Of a stretch of 64,000 nt of DNA, positions 1-7,754 are shown one piece after another. A program made the translations under genes and the position numbers. The stretch is from the NCBI GenBank assembly GCA_902167325.1, contig LR632930.1, forward strand, positions 1,302,001-1,366,000, given 5' to 3'. The stretch's first letter is position 1; the number at the start of each line of letters is the position of its first letter. The notes below the pieces were generated by a model. That model was not told the origin of the DNA. It saw nothing but the letters and a program-made list of their open reading frames with translations, and did not search any database. The DNA comes from Chitinophaga pinensis. Lineage in GTDB: Bacteria; Bacteroidota; Bacteroidia; Chitinophagales; Chitinophagaceae.

Positions 1-211
1 TGAGGGTGTTAAGAAAATATCAATAGGAGAGGTGGAGAGGACGTGTTTGATAAAACAAAAGTCTGTAGAAATAACATAAAGGACGGTATGGATGTTCAAT
101 TTATTCCGTTCAGAATGGCGAAATTGGATGCATGTATTTCAATATCTCCGGGAATTTAACCAGATCCGATGGATAATGTACCGATATGGAAGCTGATATT
201 TGGGCTAAATG

Positions 212-240
212 AAAAACGCACCGGCGTAAACCAGTGCGTT
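212..240 (-). terminator. Rho-independent terminator of the tRNA-like gene
   Basis: On the minus strand a 7-bp stem (AACGCAC at 234-240 pairing with 215-221) is followed by a run of five T. It begins seven bases past the 3' end of the tRNA-like RNA, so it fits as that gene's terminator. Confidence 0.6.
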
Positions 241-247
241 CTGAAGC

Positions 248-388
248 TGTAGGAGTAGGAGTCGAACCTACACGAGGCAGTTAGCCATAGCACAAATAAG
301 ATTAGTGGTCAACCCATTACGCTACGTTTATCCCGTGATCCTCACCCTCGAGACGAGAGGGCATGTCTGCCAATTCCATCATCCCACA
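248..388 (-). tRNA. tRNA-like RNA gene, Leu-type 5' half, abnormal 141-nt length
   Basis: Read on the minus strand, the ends form a 7-bp acceptor stem (TGTGGGA at 382-388 with TCCTACA at 248-254, one G-T pair). The 3' half has a perfect T arm (GTAGG TTCGACT CCTAC, 255-271). The 5' half has a class-II D arm (ATG stem, AATTGGCAGA loop) and a CCCTC/GAGGG stem at the anticodon position, with loop TCGTCTC that lacks the usual T33. Where a tRNA has a variable arm there are about 70 nt. This insert resembles a second D arm (GTAATGGGTTGAC) plus a second anticodon-like arm with CTT in its loop. No CCA is encoded. A consensus promoter and a terminator flank it, so it is probably transcribed. Possible readings are an aberrant tRNA, a fusion of two tRNA genes, or a tRNA-mimicking small RNA. 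The aminoacylation identity cannot be assigned. Confidence 0.5.
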
Positions 389-440
389 AAATTTGATGAT
401 TTCCCCTGGCGGGTAAGCGTTGTTTTCAACGATTATGATG

Positions 441-472
441 CAAATCTAAAGAGAGGGGGTATTTTTTGCAAA
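441..472 (-). promoter_or_regulatory. Bacteroidota-type promoter for the tRNA-like gene
   Basis: The minus strand carries TTTG (469-472), a 20-nt spacer and TAGATTTG (441-448). This is an exact match to the Bacteroidota primary sigma pattern TTTG-N19-21-TAnnTTTG. Initiation is predicted near 434, about 46 nt before the tRNA-like RNA. Confidence 0.6.
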
Positions 473-555
473 TATTTTAATAGAAATTTTGGAAATTTCG
501 ATATTTTTTAAATATTTGCATGTAAGTTTAAAACATTCAAAAACACTTTGTCAAA

Positions 556-1023
556 ATGAGCCACAATTTGAATATTGACAAACTGGACCTTCAGATCATC
601 AGCGAGATGATGTCTAATGCTGAAATCTCCTATGCAGACCTTGGGAAGAAGCTGTTCGTATCAGGCGGTACGATTCACGTGCGAATGAAGAAGTTGCAAG
701 AACTGGGTATAGTTAAAGGTACGAGATTACATGTAGATTTAAAAATGATCGGGTACGACGTGATCGCTTTCATCGGGATATTCCTTGAGAAAAGCTCACT
801 TTATGATTCCGTGGCTAAAGAATTGCGCAAAATGCCGGAAATCGTTCGTTTGAACTATACTACCGGCAGTTACAGCATGTTTGCAGAAATCATTTGTAAA
901 GATATCACCTCGCTCCGCCGTGTGCTGCACGACGAGCTGCAGAAAATCAAGGGCATCGAGCGTACCGAAACGTTCATCTCCCTCGAAGAGAGCTTTACGC
1001 GCACTATTAACGTAGTGGAGTAG
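556..1023 (+). CDS. Lrp/AsnC family transcriptional regulator
   Basis: A 155-residue protein of normal Lrp/AsnC length. Residues about 8-60 form the N-terminal winged helix-turn-helix (LDLQIISEMMSNAEISYADL, then a recognition helix around GGTIHVRMKKLQELGIVKG). Residues about 65-145 form the RAM effector-binding and oligomerisation domain. Family members are octameric regulators that respond to amino acids or related small molecules. The gene converges on tryptophan 2,3-dioxygenase and is divergent from the tRNA-like gene. A role in amino-acid catabolism is plausible, but only from the neighbourhood. The ATG lies directly after an AT-rich region and no better start is available. Confidence 0.9.
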   Translation: MSHNLNIDKLDLQIISEMMSNAEISYADLGKKLFVSGGTIHVRMKKLQELGIVKGTRLHVDLKMIGYDVIAFIGIFLEKSSLYDSVAKELRKMPEIVRLNYTTGSYSMFAEIICKDITSLRRVLHDELQKIKGIERTETFISLEESFTRTINVVE

Positions 1024-1053
1024 GCGCTTATGTTTCACGTTATGAGCAAAGGC

Positions 1054-1086
1054 AAAAAGGGAGACGGTTACCGTCGCCCTTTTTGT
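1054..1086. terminator. Bidirectional terminator between lrp-type gene and kynA
   Basis: The hairpin AAAAAGGG...CCCTTTTT contains an inner GACGG/CCGTC stem. It has A5 on the left and T5 on the right, so it can serve both convergent genes. Confidence 0.7.
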
Positions 1087-1099
1087 CATTTTGGAAGCG

Positions 1100-2140
1100 T
1101 TATCTGAAACCCAGCCTCCTCCCCATCGCCGGACTTAATGCGGGAAGCTTCCGCCGCTCAATAAGGAAGCTTGTCAGCCTCGCTATATCTGCAAAGATGT
1201 AATGTTTGTCCAGCGCACCTTTCAGGTAATCCCTGCCGGTGCTGCCGCCCGTACCGATGCGTGTACCGATCACCCTTTGCACCATGCTCATATGCCGGTA
1301 GCGCCAGGTGCTCAGCTGTTCGTCGATCTCAAGCAGGCTGTTCAGCAGCTGGAATGGCAGCTGCAATAAAGGGTATCCGCGGTATAGCATGATGAAGAGC
1401 GCGGCACGGCTCGCCCGGGGAGATAGATGTCCGGCCCCTTCCCCGTCACCAAATACTTTATCGAAGTAAGCACGGTTGGCCTGCTCGGCGTCTGCAAGGC
1501 CGCTCATGTATATATTACGGTAATCGCTGAACCAGATGGATTCGCCGCTGGCGGCAGCGCTGGTAGACGGCTGATAGTCGGCCCAGTTACCGGTTTCTTC
1601 GAAGAAAGGCATGCGCTCCAGCCATTCATTCAGGAGCTTCAGTACAGAAGGCTCCCTTTCAGCGCGGCGGATGATCTCGATCTTGTCTGGCGTAAGCTGG
1701 GAAATGTAGTATTCCTGCCCGAAACGGTTTTCGTATTGCAGGCCGAGCCTGGCTTCAAGGGTCTTGAACTGCCAGCTCTGGAATCCTGATGCGGGGCGCA
1801 GCATGTCGCGGAAATCCAGGAAATCCATGGGCGTCATGGTCTCCATGATGTCGATCTGCTGAACGAGTAGTTTCAGGATAGTGACAGAGCGGTTCAGGCG
1901 GTGAACAACGGTTTGCAGCTCGGGGGAGTTGTCGTTCACGGCTGGTTTACTCATTATGTCTGCCACGGATTCTACTTCAAAAAGCAGCTGTTTGAACCAA
2001 AGTTCATAAGCCTGGTGGATGACGATGAAAAGCATTTCGTCGTGGGCAGGCATCCCGAGCTTGTCGCTTTCCGGGTGCTGCGCGTTCAGTATGGTGTCCA
2101 GTTGCAGGTACGGACCGTACTGCACATTAGATTGTTGCAT
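1100..2140 (-). CDS. kynA: Tryptophan 2,3-dioxygenase
   Basis: A 346-residue haem enzyme that opens the indole ring of L-tryptophan to N-formylkynurenine, the first step of the kynurenine pathway. Family signatures visible are HDEMLFIVIHQAYELWFKQL near residues 33-52, the WRYRH segment with the likely haem-ligating His283, and the GTGGSTGRDYL loop (296-306) that closes over the substrate. The N-terminus begins with the usual Gln-rich YGPYLQLD segment. No other kynurenine gene is in the window. An SDR gene lies 119 bp upstream on the same strand and an Lrp-type regulator converges from the other side, so local control by amino acids is possible but unproven. Confidence 0.95.
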   Translation of the reverse strand: MQQSNVQYGPYLQLDTILNAQHPESDKLGMPAHDEMLFIVIHQAYELWFKQLLFEVESVADIMSKPAVNDNSPELQTVVHRLNRSVTILKLLVQQIDIMETMTPMDFLDFRDMLRPASGFQSWQFKTLEARLGLQYENRFGQEYYISQLTPDKIEIIRRAEREPSVLKLLNEWLERMPFFEETGNWADYQPSTSAAASGESIWFSDYRNIYMSGLADAEQANRAYFDKVFGDGEGAGHLSPRASRAALFIMLYRGYPLLQLPFQLLNSLLEIDEQLSTWRYRHMSMVQRVIGTRIGTGGSTGRDYLKGALDKHYIFADIARLTSFLIERRKLPALSPAMGRRLGFR

Positions 2141-2259
2141 ATTGGGAATTGTAATAAAATAAAAGAATGGGCCGCGGGGCGGCCGTTAGCATAATAACGG
2201 TCGGCGGCGGATCAGGTTGGACTTTTGATGATGTTTTTCCAGATATTCATGGCGTGGAT

Positions 2260-3045
2260 TTATAGACTGGGTGTTTTGCCACCGTCTACCGGCAGGTTGA
2301 TTCCGGTGATGTATGCGGCAGCAGGAGAAGCGAGGAAGGCTACGGCAGCACCGAATTCTGCGGGATCCCCGAAACGTTTCATAGGGATCTCGAGGCGCCA
2401 TTCTTCGGCTACGGTTTCTTCTGAAACGCCACGGCTTTCCGCATTGGTGCGGAAGAGGCTGCGAAGGCGGTCGGTAGACATGGAGCCGGGCAGTACGTTA
2501 TTTACCGTGATGCCGAAAGGAGCCATTTCTCCGGCAAGCGTTTTAGCCCAATTGGCTACAGCGGCGCGGATGGTATTGGACACGCCGAGGTTTCGGATGG
2601 GGGCTTTCACCGAAGTGGAGATGATCTGTATGATACGGCCGAAGCCTTCGGCTTTCATGCCGGGGATCACAGCCTGGGCCATGATCTGATTGCATACCAC
2701 GTGCATCTGGAACGCCTGCATAAAGGCGGCGCCTTCTGCAGCAAGGATGGGCCCGCCGGAAGGGCCTCCGGTATTGTTGACGAGGATGTGAACGATGGTT
2801 TTGTCGGTAATGGCACGGATGACGGCCTGTACCTTTTCGTGGTGGTTAAAGTCTGCCGTGTGGTAGTCGTGCTGCTGGCCTTTCGATGTGTCCAGTGAGG
2901 TCACGGCGGCTTTCAGCGCAGCATCGCTGCGGGAGAGCAGGATGCAGTTAGCGCCCAAAAGTGCGATTTCGCGGGCGGAAGCCAGTCCCAGGCCCTGGGA
3001 GCCTCCGCAGATAACTGCGGTTTTACCGGTCAGCGACAGATTCAT
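2260..3045 (-). CDS. SDR family oxidoreductase with degenerate catalytic tetrad
   Basis: A 261-residue Rossmann-fold protein close to FabG-like reductases. The nucleotide-binding loop is GGSQGLG (residues 14-20), the NNTGG segment is at 90-94, and the C-terminal ITGINLPVDGG motif is intact. Ser143 aligns with the catalytic Ser, but the usual YxxxK is missing: the aligned stretch reads S156-N-T-I-R160, so neither Tyr nor Lys is present. This is known for a subgroup of beta-ketoacyl-ACP-reductase-like SDRs that depart from the standard tetrad. The substrate is unknown and the activity may differ from a normal ketoreductase. It may be co-transcribed with kynA, which starts 119 bp downstream. Confidence 0.85.
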   Translation of the reverse strand: MNLSLTGKTAVICGGSQGLGLASAREIALLGANCILLSRSDAALKAAVTSLDTSKGQQHDYHTADFNHHEKVQAVIRAITDKTIVHILVNNTGGPSGGPILAAEGAAFMQAFQMHVVCNQIMAQAVIPGMKAEGFGRIIQIISTSVKAPIRNLGVSNTIRAAVANWAKTLAGEMAPFGITVNNVLPGSMSTDRLRSLFRTNAESRGVSEETVAEEWRLEIPMKRFGDPAEFGAAVAFLASPAAAYITGINLPVDGGKTPSL

Positions 3046-3218
3046 AGGGTAAAAGTAAGGAATCAGGCCCGCTTCCCGTGCGGCGTATGATTTTTTTTCA
3101 TTAGGTTTGCATGACGCAATACTGCACGTCTGGCCGTTCCATAATAGGTATATTTTTTGTTACTTCGCGATAGAACGGCTGAATTTCAAGCATATTTACG
3201 GATTTACAAATTAGATTA

Positions 3219-3917
3219 ATGGAATATAACACCGCGCGCAACCACCTCATCATGCGGGAGTACGGCAGGAACGTACAGCGGATGATTGAATATATATTGA
3301 CGTTGAAGGACCGTGAGCACCGTCAGGAGCAGGTATCTGCCGTGATTGAGCTGATGGGCATCCTGCAGCCGCACCTTCGTAATGTGGAGGATTTCCGGCA
3401 TAAACTGTGGGATCACCTCTTCCTGGTGTCTGACTTCCGGCTGGATGTGGACTCTCCATACCCCATCCCCACCCGGGAAACGTTGAAGTCCAAACCGGAG
3501 CGCCTGCCATATCCCAAAAAGCACCCGCGCCACCGCCACTTTGGTAAGAACCTCGAAAGAGTGATCGATAAAGCCCTTGAAACGAATAACCCCGAAATGA
3601 AAGACGGTTTCGTTCAGGTTATTGGCAACTATATGAAGCTGGCATACGGCAACTGGCATAAGGAAAACGTTCATGACGATGCGATCCGTGCCGAGCTGTC
3701 GTCTATCACCAGCGGAGAGCTGCAGTACTATCCCACTTCCGGAAACGCCAACCCGGCGCCCGTGATCAACCTGGAAACCCAGTTCCGTGCCCCCGGCAAC
3801 ACTACAGCACCTACTGCGAGTGTAAAACGCAAACAGTTCCAGCAGGGTAAATACAAGCAGAACAATAACAACAACAACAAGAATAAACACAACAAATACA
3901 AAAACAGGAACAAGTGA
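3219..3917 (+). CDS. DUF4290 domain-containing protein
   Basis: A 232-residue protein restricted to Bacteroidota, recognised by the start MEYNTARNHLIMREYGRNVQ and the helical DUF4290 domain (about residues 1-175). The function is unknown. The last 25 residues or so are a low-complexity Asn/Lys-rich tail (runs of N and K), which looks disordered and basic. The stop codon overlaps the GTG start of murA (GTGA), implying translational coupling. DUF4290 genes are commonly found just before murA in this phylum, so a link with peptidoglycan precursor synthesis is likely but not shown by sequence alone. Confidence 0.88.
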   Translation: MEYNTARNHLIMREYGRNVQRMIEYILTLKDREHRQEQVSAVIELMGILQPHLRNVEDFRHKLWDHLFLVSDFRLDVDSPYPIPTRETLKSKPERLPYPKKHPRHRHFGKNLERVIDKALETNNPEMKDGFVQVIGNYMKLAYGNWHKENVHDDAIRAELSSITSGELQYYPTSGNANPAPVINLETQFRAPGNTTAPTASVKRKQFQQGKYKQNNNNNNKNKHNKYKNRNK

Positions 3918-5227
3918 TTAACGCGTTCGAAGTACGAGGCGGCAACCGTCTGAAAGGAGAAATCATACCGCAGGGAGCCAAAAACGAAGCATTACAGATT
4001 ATCAGCGCGGTACTGTTAACACCCGGAAAAGTAACCATCAGTAATATCCCCGACATTGTGGATGTAAACCTGCTGATAGAGCTGCTGGAGGATGTTGGCG
4101 TGAAAGTTAACCGCGTTTCCCGCTCCGTATGTGAGTTCCAGGCCGATGCGGTGAATATGGATTACCTTGAAAGCCCTGAGTTCAAAAAGAAATCCGGCCG
4201 CCTGCGCGGTTCCGTGATGATGGCCGGCCCCCTGCTGGCACGTTTCGGTAAAGCTTATATTCCCAAGCCCGGTGGCGACAAGATCGGCCGGCGGAGGCTC
4301 GACACACACGTGATCGGGTTCGAGCGCCTGGGAGCTTCCTTCTCATACGATACCGGAGATAACTATTTCCGCCTGGAGTCGCCCAAAAGCGGCCTGAAAG
4401 GCACATATATGCTCCTCGATGAGCCCAGCGTTACAGGCACTGCCAACATCGTGATGGCTGCTGCGCTGGCGACCGGAGTTACCACCATCTATAACGCGGC
4501 CTGCGAACCTTACCTCCAACAGCTTTGCAAAATGCTTAACAGCATGGGCGCAAAAATCAAAGGCGTAGGGTCCAACCTCCTCGAAATAGAAGGCGTTTCT
4601 TCTCTCAACGGATGTGAGCATGCCATGCTGCCCGATATGATCGAAATCGGCTCCTTCATCGGCCTTGCAGCGATGACGCAGAGCGAGATCACCATCAAGA
4701 ACGCCGGCATCAAAAACCTTGGTATCATCCCCGAAAAATTCCGGTTACTGGGCATCCAGATGGAATACCGGGGCGACGATATTTATATCCCTTCGCAGGA
4801 GAGTTATGAGATCCAGAACTTCCTCGACGGCTCCATCTTAACCATTTCGGACCATCCCTGGCCCGGCTTCACGCCCGACCTGCTGAGCATCGTGCTCGTA
4901 GTAGCCACACAGGCCCGTGGCAGTGTGATGATACATCAGAAAATGTTTGAAAGCCGCCTGTTCTTTGTAGACAAGCTCATTGACATGGGCGCGCAGATCA
5001 TCCTGTGCGATCCGCACCGTGCTGCCGTTATCGGCCTTGGCCGCCAGCATTCACTGAGAGGTATTACCATGAGCAGCCCAGACATCCGTGCGGGCGTATC
5101 TCTGCTCATTGCAGCACTCAGTGCCGAAGGTAAAAGTACCATTCATAACATTGACCAGATCGACCGCGGTTATCAATACATCGATGAGCGGTTACGGAAC
5201 CTGGGAGCAGATATCAAGCGCGTTTAG
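3914..5227 (+). CDS. murA: UDP-N-acetylglucosamine 1-carboxyvinyltransferase
   Basis: A 437-residue enolpyruvyl transferase that catalyses the first committed step of peptidoglycan synthesis, moving enolpyruvate from PEP to UDP-GlcNAc in the cytoplasm. The N-terminal GAKNEAL motif (21-27) holds the conserved Lys23 and Asn24. The catalytic loop reads PGGDKIGRRRLDTH, so Asp122 stands where E. coli MurA has Cys115. Enzymes with Asp at this position are known to be insensitive to fosfomycin. The start is a GTG overlapping the stop of the DUF4290 gene. Guanylate kinase follows after 5 bp. Confidence 0.95.
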   Translation: MINAFEVRGGNRLKGEIIPQGAKNEALQIISAVLLTPGKVTISNIPDIVDVNLLIELLEDVGVKVNRVSRSVCEFQADAVNMDYLESPEFKKKSGRLRGSVMMAGPLLARFGKAYIPKPGGDKIGRRRLDTHVIGFERLGASFSYDTGDNYFRLESPKSGLKGTYMLLDEPSVTGTANIVMAAALATGVTTIYNAACEPYLQQLCKMLNSMGAKIKGVGSNLLEIEGVSSLNGCEHAMLPDMIEIGSFIGLAAMTQSEITIKNAGIKNLGIIPEKFRLLGIQMEYRGDDIYIPSQESYEIQNFLDGSILTISDHPWPGFTPDLLSIVLVVATQARGSVMIHQKMFESRLFFVDKLIDMGAQIILCDPHRAAVIGLGRQHSLRGITMSSPDIRAGVSLLIAALSAEGKSTIHNIDQIDRGYQYIDERLRNLGADIKRV

Positions 5228-5232
5228 ATTAC

Positions 5233-5802
5233 ATGGCATCCAACAAGATCATTATTATCACCGCTCCTTCCGGTGCGGGTAAAACCACCATCGTACGCAA
5301 GCTGCTGGCAGATATGCCTGCGCTTGCATTTTCTATTTCCGCTGCCACCCGTACGCCCCGCGATACGGAAGTACACGGAAAGGATTACTACTTCATGTCT
5401 CCCGAAACTTTTCAGGAACATATCGAAAAGAACGATTTCGCGGAATATGAAATGGTGTACGCCGGCAAGTATTATGGTACCCTGAAGAGCGAACTGGAAC
5501 GGATCTGGGCCAACGGGCAAACTCCTATGGTTGATATCGACGTGAAAGGCGCTCTCAGCATCAAAGAAAAGTACCACGGAACTGCCATGACCATCTTCAT
5601 CCAGCCGCCATCGCTCGACGCGTTAAGGGTAAGGCTGAGCGAAAGAGGAACCGAATCACAGGCCAGCCTGGAAGAAAGGTTGGGGAAAGCACGATACGAA
5701 CTGTCTTTTGCCAGCGAATTTGATTATATTGTTGTAAATGAGGAGCTGGACAAGGCATATGGTGAAGTGAAAGGTCTTGTCGAGAACTTTTTGGGCCGTT
5801 AA
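5233..5802 (+). CDS. gmk: Guanylate kinase
   Basis: A 189-residue cytosolic kinase converting GMP and ATP to GDP and ADP in purine salvage and supply. The P-loop APSGAGKTT spans residues 11-19. The GMP-binding region SISAATRTPRDTEVHGKDYYF follows, and the lid region RLSERGTES is visible near residues 137-145. The length is usual for the family. The start lies 5 bp after the murA stop, so it is probably in the DUF4290-murA-gmk transcript. Confidence 0.95.
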   Translation: MASNKIIIITAPSGAGKTTIVRKLLADMPALAFSISAATRTPRDTEVHGKDYYFMSPETFQEHIEKNDFAEYEMVYAGKYYGTLKSELERIWANGQTPMVDIDVKGALSIKEKYHGTAMTIFIQPPSLDALRVRLSERGTESQASLEERLGKARYELSFASEFDYIVVNEELDKAYGEVKGLVENFLGR

Positions 5803-5859
5803 CCGTTATTGAATGGGGCCTGAAACAAGCGTAACCCGCTTAAAATATATCTTGAACGG

Positions 5860-7131
5860 ATGGATATTTACACGATTGTTTTACTGGTTTTAGTGATACT
5901 GCTGGCGGGCTTTTTCGCCGGTATGGAAACTGCATTCGCCAATATAAACCGGCTGAGCATCGAGCTGAAGAAAAAGCAGGGCCGCGTGGCCGGTAAAATA
6001 TTAGCCGGTTTCAGCGATCACCCCGCCAAGATTCTTGCTACCAGCCTCATCGGGCTAACGATCAGTATCGTCATCTACAGTATGCTCGTGGCAGGATGGC
6101 TGGACCGGTTATGGCTGTCTATCTGGAAATCGGAAGAGAAAGTGGCCGAAATGGTTGCGCTGACGCTGACGATTGAGATTTGTGCTGCCACATTGCTGGT
6201 GTTATTTTTTGGCTTCTTCATTCCCCGGAGCATATTCCGCTCACGGCCTGAAGCGCTGTTAAGCTTTTTTGCCTGGCCGATATCCTTTTTATCGAAGCCT
6301 TTTTATGTGATTGGTGCCATGCTGGAATCGATCTCGGAATGGATTCTCAAATACCTGTTCAACGTGCGCATCGTGGAGAATAAAAGCTCCTTTGCACGGG
6401 TGGACGTTGAGTTCTTTACCCGCCAGAGCCAGCAGCATATGGGGGAAAGCCAGGAGCTGAACACCGAGTTGTTCGAGAACGCCCTGAGCCTGGTACACGT
6501 GAAGATACGGGGATGCCTTATACCGCGTAAAGAGATCGAAGCGCTGGATATCACCGCAACGATTGAAGACTGCCGGAAGAAGTTTATGGACACCAAATTG
6601 TCCAAGGTGATCATCTATGAGCAAAATATTGACAATATTCTCGGATATGTGCACCAGCTGGATATGTTTAAGAATCCCACAGAGATCAGGTCAGTCATTC
6701 ATCCCATACTGGCAGTGCCGGAAACGATGAGTGCCATCGACCTGTTGGGGAAATTCAATAAAGAGCGCCGGAGCATTGCATGGGTGGTAGACGAGTTTGG
6801 GGGAACGGCCGGCATAGTGACCATAGAAGATGTGCTGGAAGAGATTTTCGGGGATATCAAGGATGAGCATGATGTGGAAGAGTTCGTGGAGAAGCAGATT
6901 GCGGAGAAGGAATACATATTCTCCGGCCGTCTGGAACTGGATTACCTGAACGAGCGCTATGGGTTTGATTTTCCGGAGGATGAAAGCGAAACGCTTTCGG
7001 GTTACATCATCTCTCATTATGAAACAATTCCGCGGTTAAAAGAGCGAATTATCATCGATAATTACGAGTTTGATGTGCTGAATGTGACAGATACGAGGAT
7101 CGAGATGGTGAAAATGAAGATCCTGGATTAA
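5860..7131 (+). CDS. Hemolysin/CorC family membrane protein with CBS domains
   Basis: A 423-residue protein of the CNNM/CorC (UPF0053) family. The first 180 residues or so are the DUF21 membrane domain with about four hydrophobic segments, starting MDIYTIVLLVLVILLAGFFA. A CBS pair follows at about 205-335, with the typical VVDEFGGTAGIVTIEDVLEEIFGDI segment. A C-terminal CorC/HlyC domain (about 345-420) ends the protein. Homologues take part in Mg2+ or Co2+ efflux; some Bacteroidota members are GldE-like gliding proteins. The exact role here cannot be chosen from sequence alone. It follows gmk by 57 bp. Confidence 0.85.
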   Translation: MDIYTIVLLVLVILLAGFFAGMETAFANINRLSIELKKKQGRVAGKILAGFSDHPAKILATSLIGLTISIVIYSMLVAGWLDRLWLSIWKSEEKVAEMVALTLTIEICAATLLVLFFGFFIPRSIFRSRPEALLSFFAWPISFLSKPFYVIGAMLESISEWILKYLFNVRIVENKSSFARVDVEFFTRQSQQHMGESQELNTELFENALSLVHVKIRGCLIPRKEIEALDITATIEDCRKKFMDTKLSKVIIYEQNIDNILGYVHQLDMFKNPTEIRSVIHPILAVPETMSAIDLLGKFNKERRSIAWVVDEFGGTAGIVTIEDVLEEIFGDIKDEHDVEEFVEKQIAEKEYIFSGRLELDYLNERYGFDFPEDESETLSGYIISHYETIPRLKERIIIDNYEFDVLNVTDTRIEMVKMKILD

Positions 7132-7445
7132 AAGAATCCGGCCTGATAATTGTGGTATTGAGAGGATATTACTAAGCTTTTTGCAGCTGCTCCAAAATGG
7201 ATATATTTATCTTAATACGGGTTAAAAGTAGACTAACTGCTGATTTGCAAGAGCTTAGGAAACGATTTAAGTAGAATTTATCGTTATATATAATATATCC
7301 GTTGCAAAATCGTTTTTTACAAGAGTGGTATGAAATTAACACGAAAGGAATTACGATAGGTGCTGATACGTAACACAATAATTTGATTTTTGTTAAAAGG
7401 TTGTAAAAAACTTTGTTACAACATTGATAATACGATATTTCTTTC

Positions 7446-7637
7446 TATTTTTGTTTTAGAAAATTGAATGCTTTAGTAACGATTACGGACTTACATCTGA
7501 ATAGCTTGCCATAAAGGATGCTGGTTCTAATCTAAACAGAAGCGAATAAAGACATTCTCGAATTCAACTTTTTTGGGGTTAACAAACAATGGATGAAAGG
7601 CCGGCTCTTGATTCTTCTCGGGCTGGCTCTTTTTTTT
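7446..7637 (+). ncRNA. Candidate small RNA in the 7132-7754 gene-free stretch
   Basis: The 623-bp gap between the CorC-type gene and tatC holds no convincing ORF. It does carry a promoter-like pair (TTG at 7424-7426, 19-nt spacer, TATTTTTG at 7446-7453). About 150 nt further on is a weak 6-bp hairpin (GCCGGC 7600-7605 with GCTGGC 7622-7627) followed by T8 (7630-7637). Together these could bound a transcript of roughly 180 nt. The rest of the gap is AT-rich and featureless. Confidence 0.22.
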
Positions 7638-7725
7638 GCCCTAAATCCATCTCCACTTACTTTCTCGTATTTTTCTTTTTACCTTAGCCATCGTTTTTTT
7701 TCACAATCAACTCTTCGGGGCATGT

Positions 7726-7733
7726 TATATTTG
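7726..7733 (+). promoter_or_regulatory. Likely -7 element of the tatC promoter
   Basis: TATATTTG matches TAnnTTTG and lies 21 bp before the tatC start, implying a very short leader. No clear TTTG -33 element is seen at the expected spacing. Confidence 0.4.
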
Positions 7734-7754
7734 TGCTCCTGATTCTGATACCGC

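Noticed and set aside
305..511. Open frame of 68 codons on the plus strand
   Set aside because: It crosses the tRNA-like gene and its promoter in antisense and has no protein-like features.
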